From an uncultured Moraxella sp. (GTDB taxonomy: Bacteria; Pseudomonadota; Gammaproteobacteria; Pseudomonadales; Moraxellaceae), in the NCBI GenBank assembly GCA_937975585.1, contig CALJUC010000244.1:1-7132 (forward strand): a stretch of 7,132 bases of DNA, written 5' to 3'. Position 1 is the stretch's first letter. Every line of letters begins with the position of its first letter. Position numbers and translations under genes: made by a program. This document shows positions 6,342-7,132 of this stretch, in pieces. The notes beneath the pieces were generated by a model, which made no database searches, was not told the DNA's origin, and saw nothing but the letters and a program-made list of their open reading frames with translations.

Positions 6342-6914
6342 ATGGCAAATCGACTTTCTAAAATTTATACCCGTACGGGCGATAATGGGACGACTGGTAT
6401 GGCCGATGGCTCGCGCGTTTCCAAGGCGGACTTACGCTTTGACGCGATGGGTAGCGTGGACTTACTGAATTCACATATTGGTCTACTGCGCGGTTATCTA
6501 AACAATCAATCTGAGTTGGACACCTTACTGAGTCAAGTGCAGCATTTATTATTTAATATCGGTGGTGAACTGGCGATGCCTGAATACCAAGGTATTAATC
6601 CCTCTGATGTCACCTATCTTGAGCATCAAATTGATACTTGGAATACTGACTTGCCGTATCTCAAGGATTTTATCTTGCCTGCCGGGTCATTGGCTACCGC
6701 ACAAACCCATGTTGCGCGCTGTCATTGCCGTGATGCAGAGCGTGTGCTGATTAAATTGCAACAGCAAGATGGCAATGTATCGCCTATCACCTTACAGTTT
6801 ATCAATCGCCTATCCGATTGGTTATTTGTCCTTGCCCGTGTCGTAGCGCGTCTTGATGGCGGTCAAGAGGTATTTTGGGATAAACGAGTCCTTGCGAATT
6901 TGTCAGTTGAGTAA
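6342..6914 (+). CDS. PduO-type ATP:cob(I)alamin adenosyltransferase
   Basis: This enzyme transfers the adenosyl group of ATP to cob(I)alamin to make adenosylcobalamin, usually as a cytosolic trimer of helical bundles. The 190-residue length is typical of the single-domain family (PduO N-terminal type/MMAB/YvqK). Landmarks are the ATP loop K-I-Y-T-R-T-G-D-N-G-T-T-G (7-19), D-G-S-R-V-S-K (22-28), F-N-I-G-G-E-L-A (71-78), F-I-L-P-A-G (110-115), R-C-H-C-R-D-A-E-R (126-134) and F-I-N-R-L-S-D-W-L-F-V-L-A-R (153-166). Two positions depart from the usual pattern: D-L-L-N-S for D-E-L-N-S (Leu41), and C-R-D-A-E-R for C-R-R-A-E-R (Asp131). The first Arg, Glu133 and Arg134 are kept. ATG 6342 matches the family N-terminus but lacks a clear Shine-Dalgarno. 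No other cobalamin gene is in view, so salvage use is inferred. Confidence 0.93.
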   Translation: MANRLSKIYTRTGDNGTTGMADGSRVSKADLRFDAMGSVDLLNSHIGLLRGYLNNQSELDTLLSQVQHLLFNIGGELAMPEYQGINPSDVTYLEHQIDTWNTDLPYLKDFILPAGSLATAQTHVARCHCRDAERVLIKLQQQDGNVSPITLQFINRLSDWLFVLARVVARLDGGQEVFWDKRVLANLSVE

Positions 6915-6918
6915 TGCA

Positions 6919-7082
6919 ATGTCTATCCAAACCTTATTATTTTTTTTGTTCAGTACATCGCTGATTTCGGCCGCCCCCGGCTCAAATATGATTTTGGCTT
7001 TCCAATTTGGGCTCAATTATGGCGTAAAAAAAAACCCTATGGACGCTGGCGGGGTTAAGTGTTGGCTTATTTATCCTATTAG
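6919..7082 (+). CDS. LysE/RhtB-family amino-acid exporter, 5' fragment, frameshifted and cut by adapter
   Basis: Only the beginning of the gene is present. The ATG lies 4 bases after the adenosyltransferase stop, so the two are probably cotranscribed. The first 38 codons give a hydrophobic segment ending in S-A-A-P-G-S-N-M-I-L-A-F-Q-F-G-L-N-Y-G, which matches the N-terminal Pro-Gly motif and first helix of LysE/RhtB/LeuE exporters (inner-membrane amino-acid efflux). After G-V-K-K at an A9 run (7026-7034) the literal frame loses similarity. Removing one A restores T-L-W-T-L-A-G-L-S-V-G-L-F-I-L, a fitting family continuation. Natural sequence stops at about 7082, where adapter begins. The family call rests on about 53 residues; the substrate cannot be told. 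Full members are about 200 residues. Confidence 0.72.
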
Positions 7083-7132
7083 AGATCGGAAGAGCACACG
7101 TCTGAACTCCAGTCACGCCAATGTATCTCGTA
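7083..7132 (+). other. Illumina TruSeq-type sequencing adapter (contamination)
   Basis: This stretch is synthetic. It begins AGATCGGAAGAGCACACGTC and continues through the full 34-base constant read-through adapter (7083-7116). Then come an 8-base index, GCCAATGT (7117-7124), and ATCTCGTA (7125-7132), the start of the flow-cell tail. Constant part, index and tail occur in the expected order and are exact against the adapter as I know it. Translated in the frame of the preceding gene it gives K-S-T-R-L-N-S-S-H, a peptide typical of adapter-contaminated database proteins. It should be trimmed and not annotated as biology. Confidence 0.98.

Noticed and set aside
7035..7132. Literal reading frame continuing from the exporter start through the window end
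   Set aside because: It passes through an indel and then through adapter sequence, so the predicted peptide is an artefact.

Overview
This is a chromosomal housekeeping segment from a Gram-negative gammaproteobacterium. The proteins, read by eye, resemble Moraxellaceae (Psychrobacter, Moraxella or Acinetobacter relatives). Examples are the PdxH with an R-T-L-L-M-R stretch and N-Y-D-S-A-K-G, the GlmM beginning M-S-Y-F-G-T-D-G-I-R-G, and the 488-residue GuaB. The moderate GC content with AT-rich intergenic gaps fits this family. The assignment is inference from remembered family features, not a database result.

Layout, left to right: pdxH (pyridoxal phosphate synthesis, minus), glmM (amino-sugar and peptidoglycan precursor, minus), guaB (guanine nucleotide synthesis, minus), a YqaA-type DedA-family membrane protein (minus), cysS (cysteinyl-tRNA synthetase, minus), then a divergent promoter region, a PduO-type cobalamin adenosyltransferase (plus), and the first part of a LysE/RhtB-type exporter (plus). 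Transcription from cysS runs leftward. cysS and the yqaA-like gene are 30 bases apart and probably form one operon, ending at a hairpin near 4192-4233. guaB sits alone between that hairpin and a strong intrinsic terminator at 2486-2519. glmM and pdxH follow, each with a plausible promoter of its own. The plus-strand pair (adenosyltransferase, exporter) is nearly contiguous, with 4 bases between stop and start.

The right end is not natural DNA. From 7083 to 7132 the sequence is an Illumina TruSeq-type read-through adapter, made up of the constant part, an 8-base index and the start of the flow-cell tail. The exporter gene is cut at this junction. It also carries an apparent one-base insertion in an A9 run about 50 bases before the adapter, so the last part of the contig is probably poorly supported sequence.

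I found no evidence of an undescribed system, mobile element, CRISPR array, prophage or RNA gene. The most useful observations are the adapter contamination, the frameshift next to it, the back-to-back overlapping promoters between cysS and the adenosyltransferase gene, and the TTG start of the yqaA-like gene.
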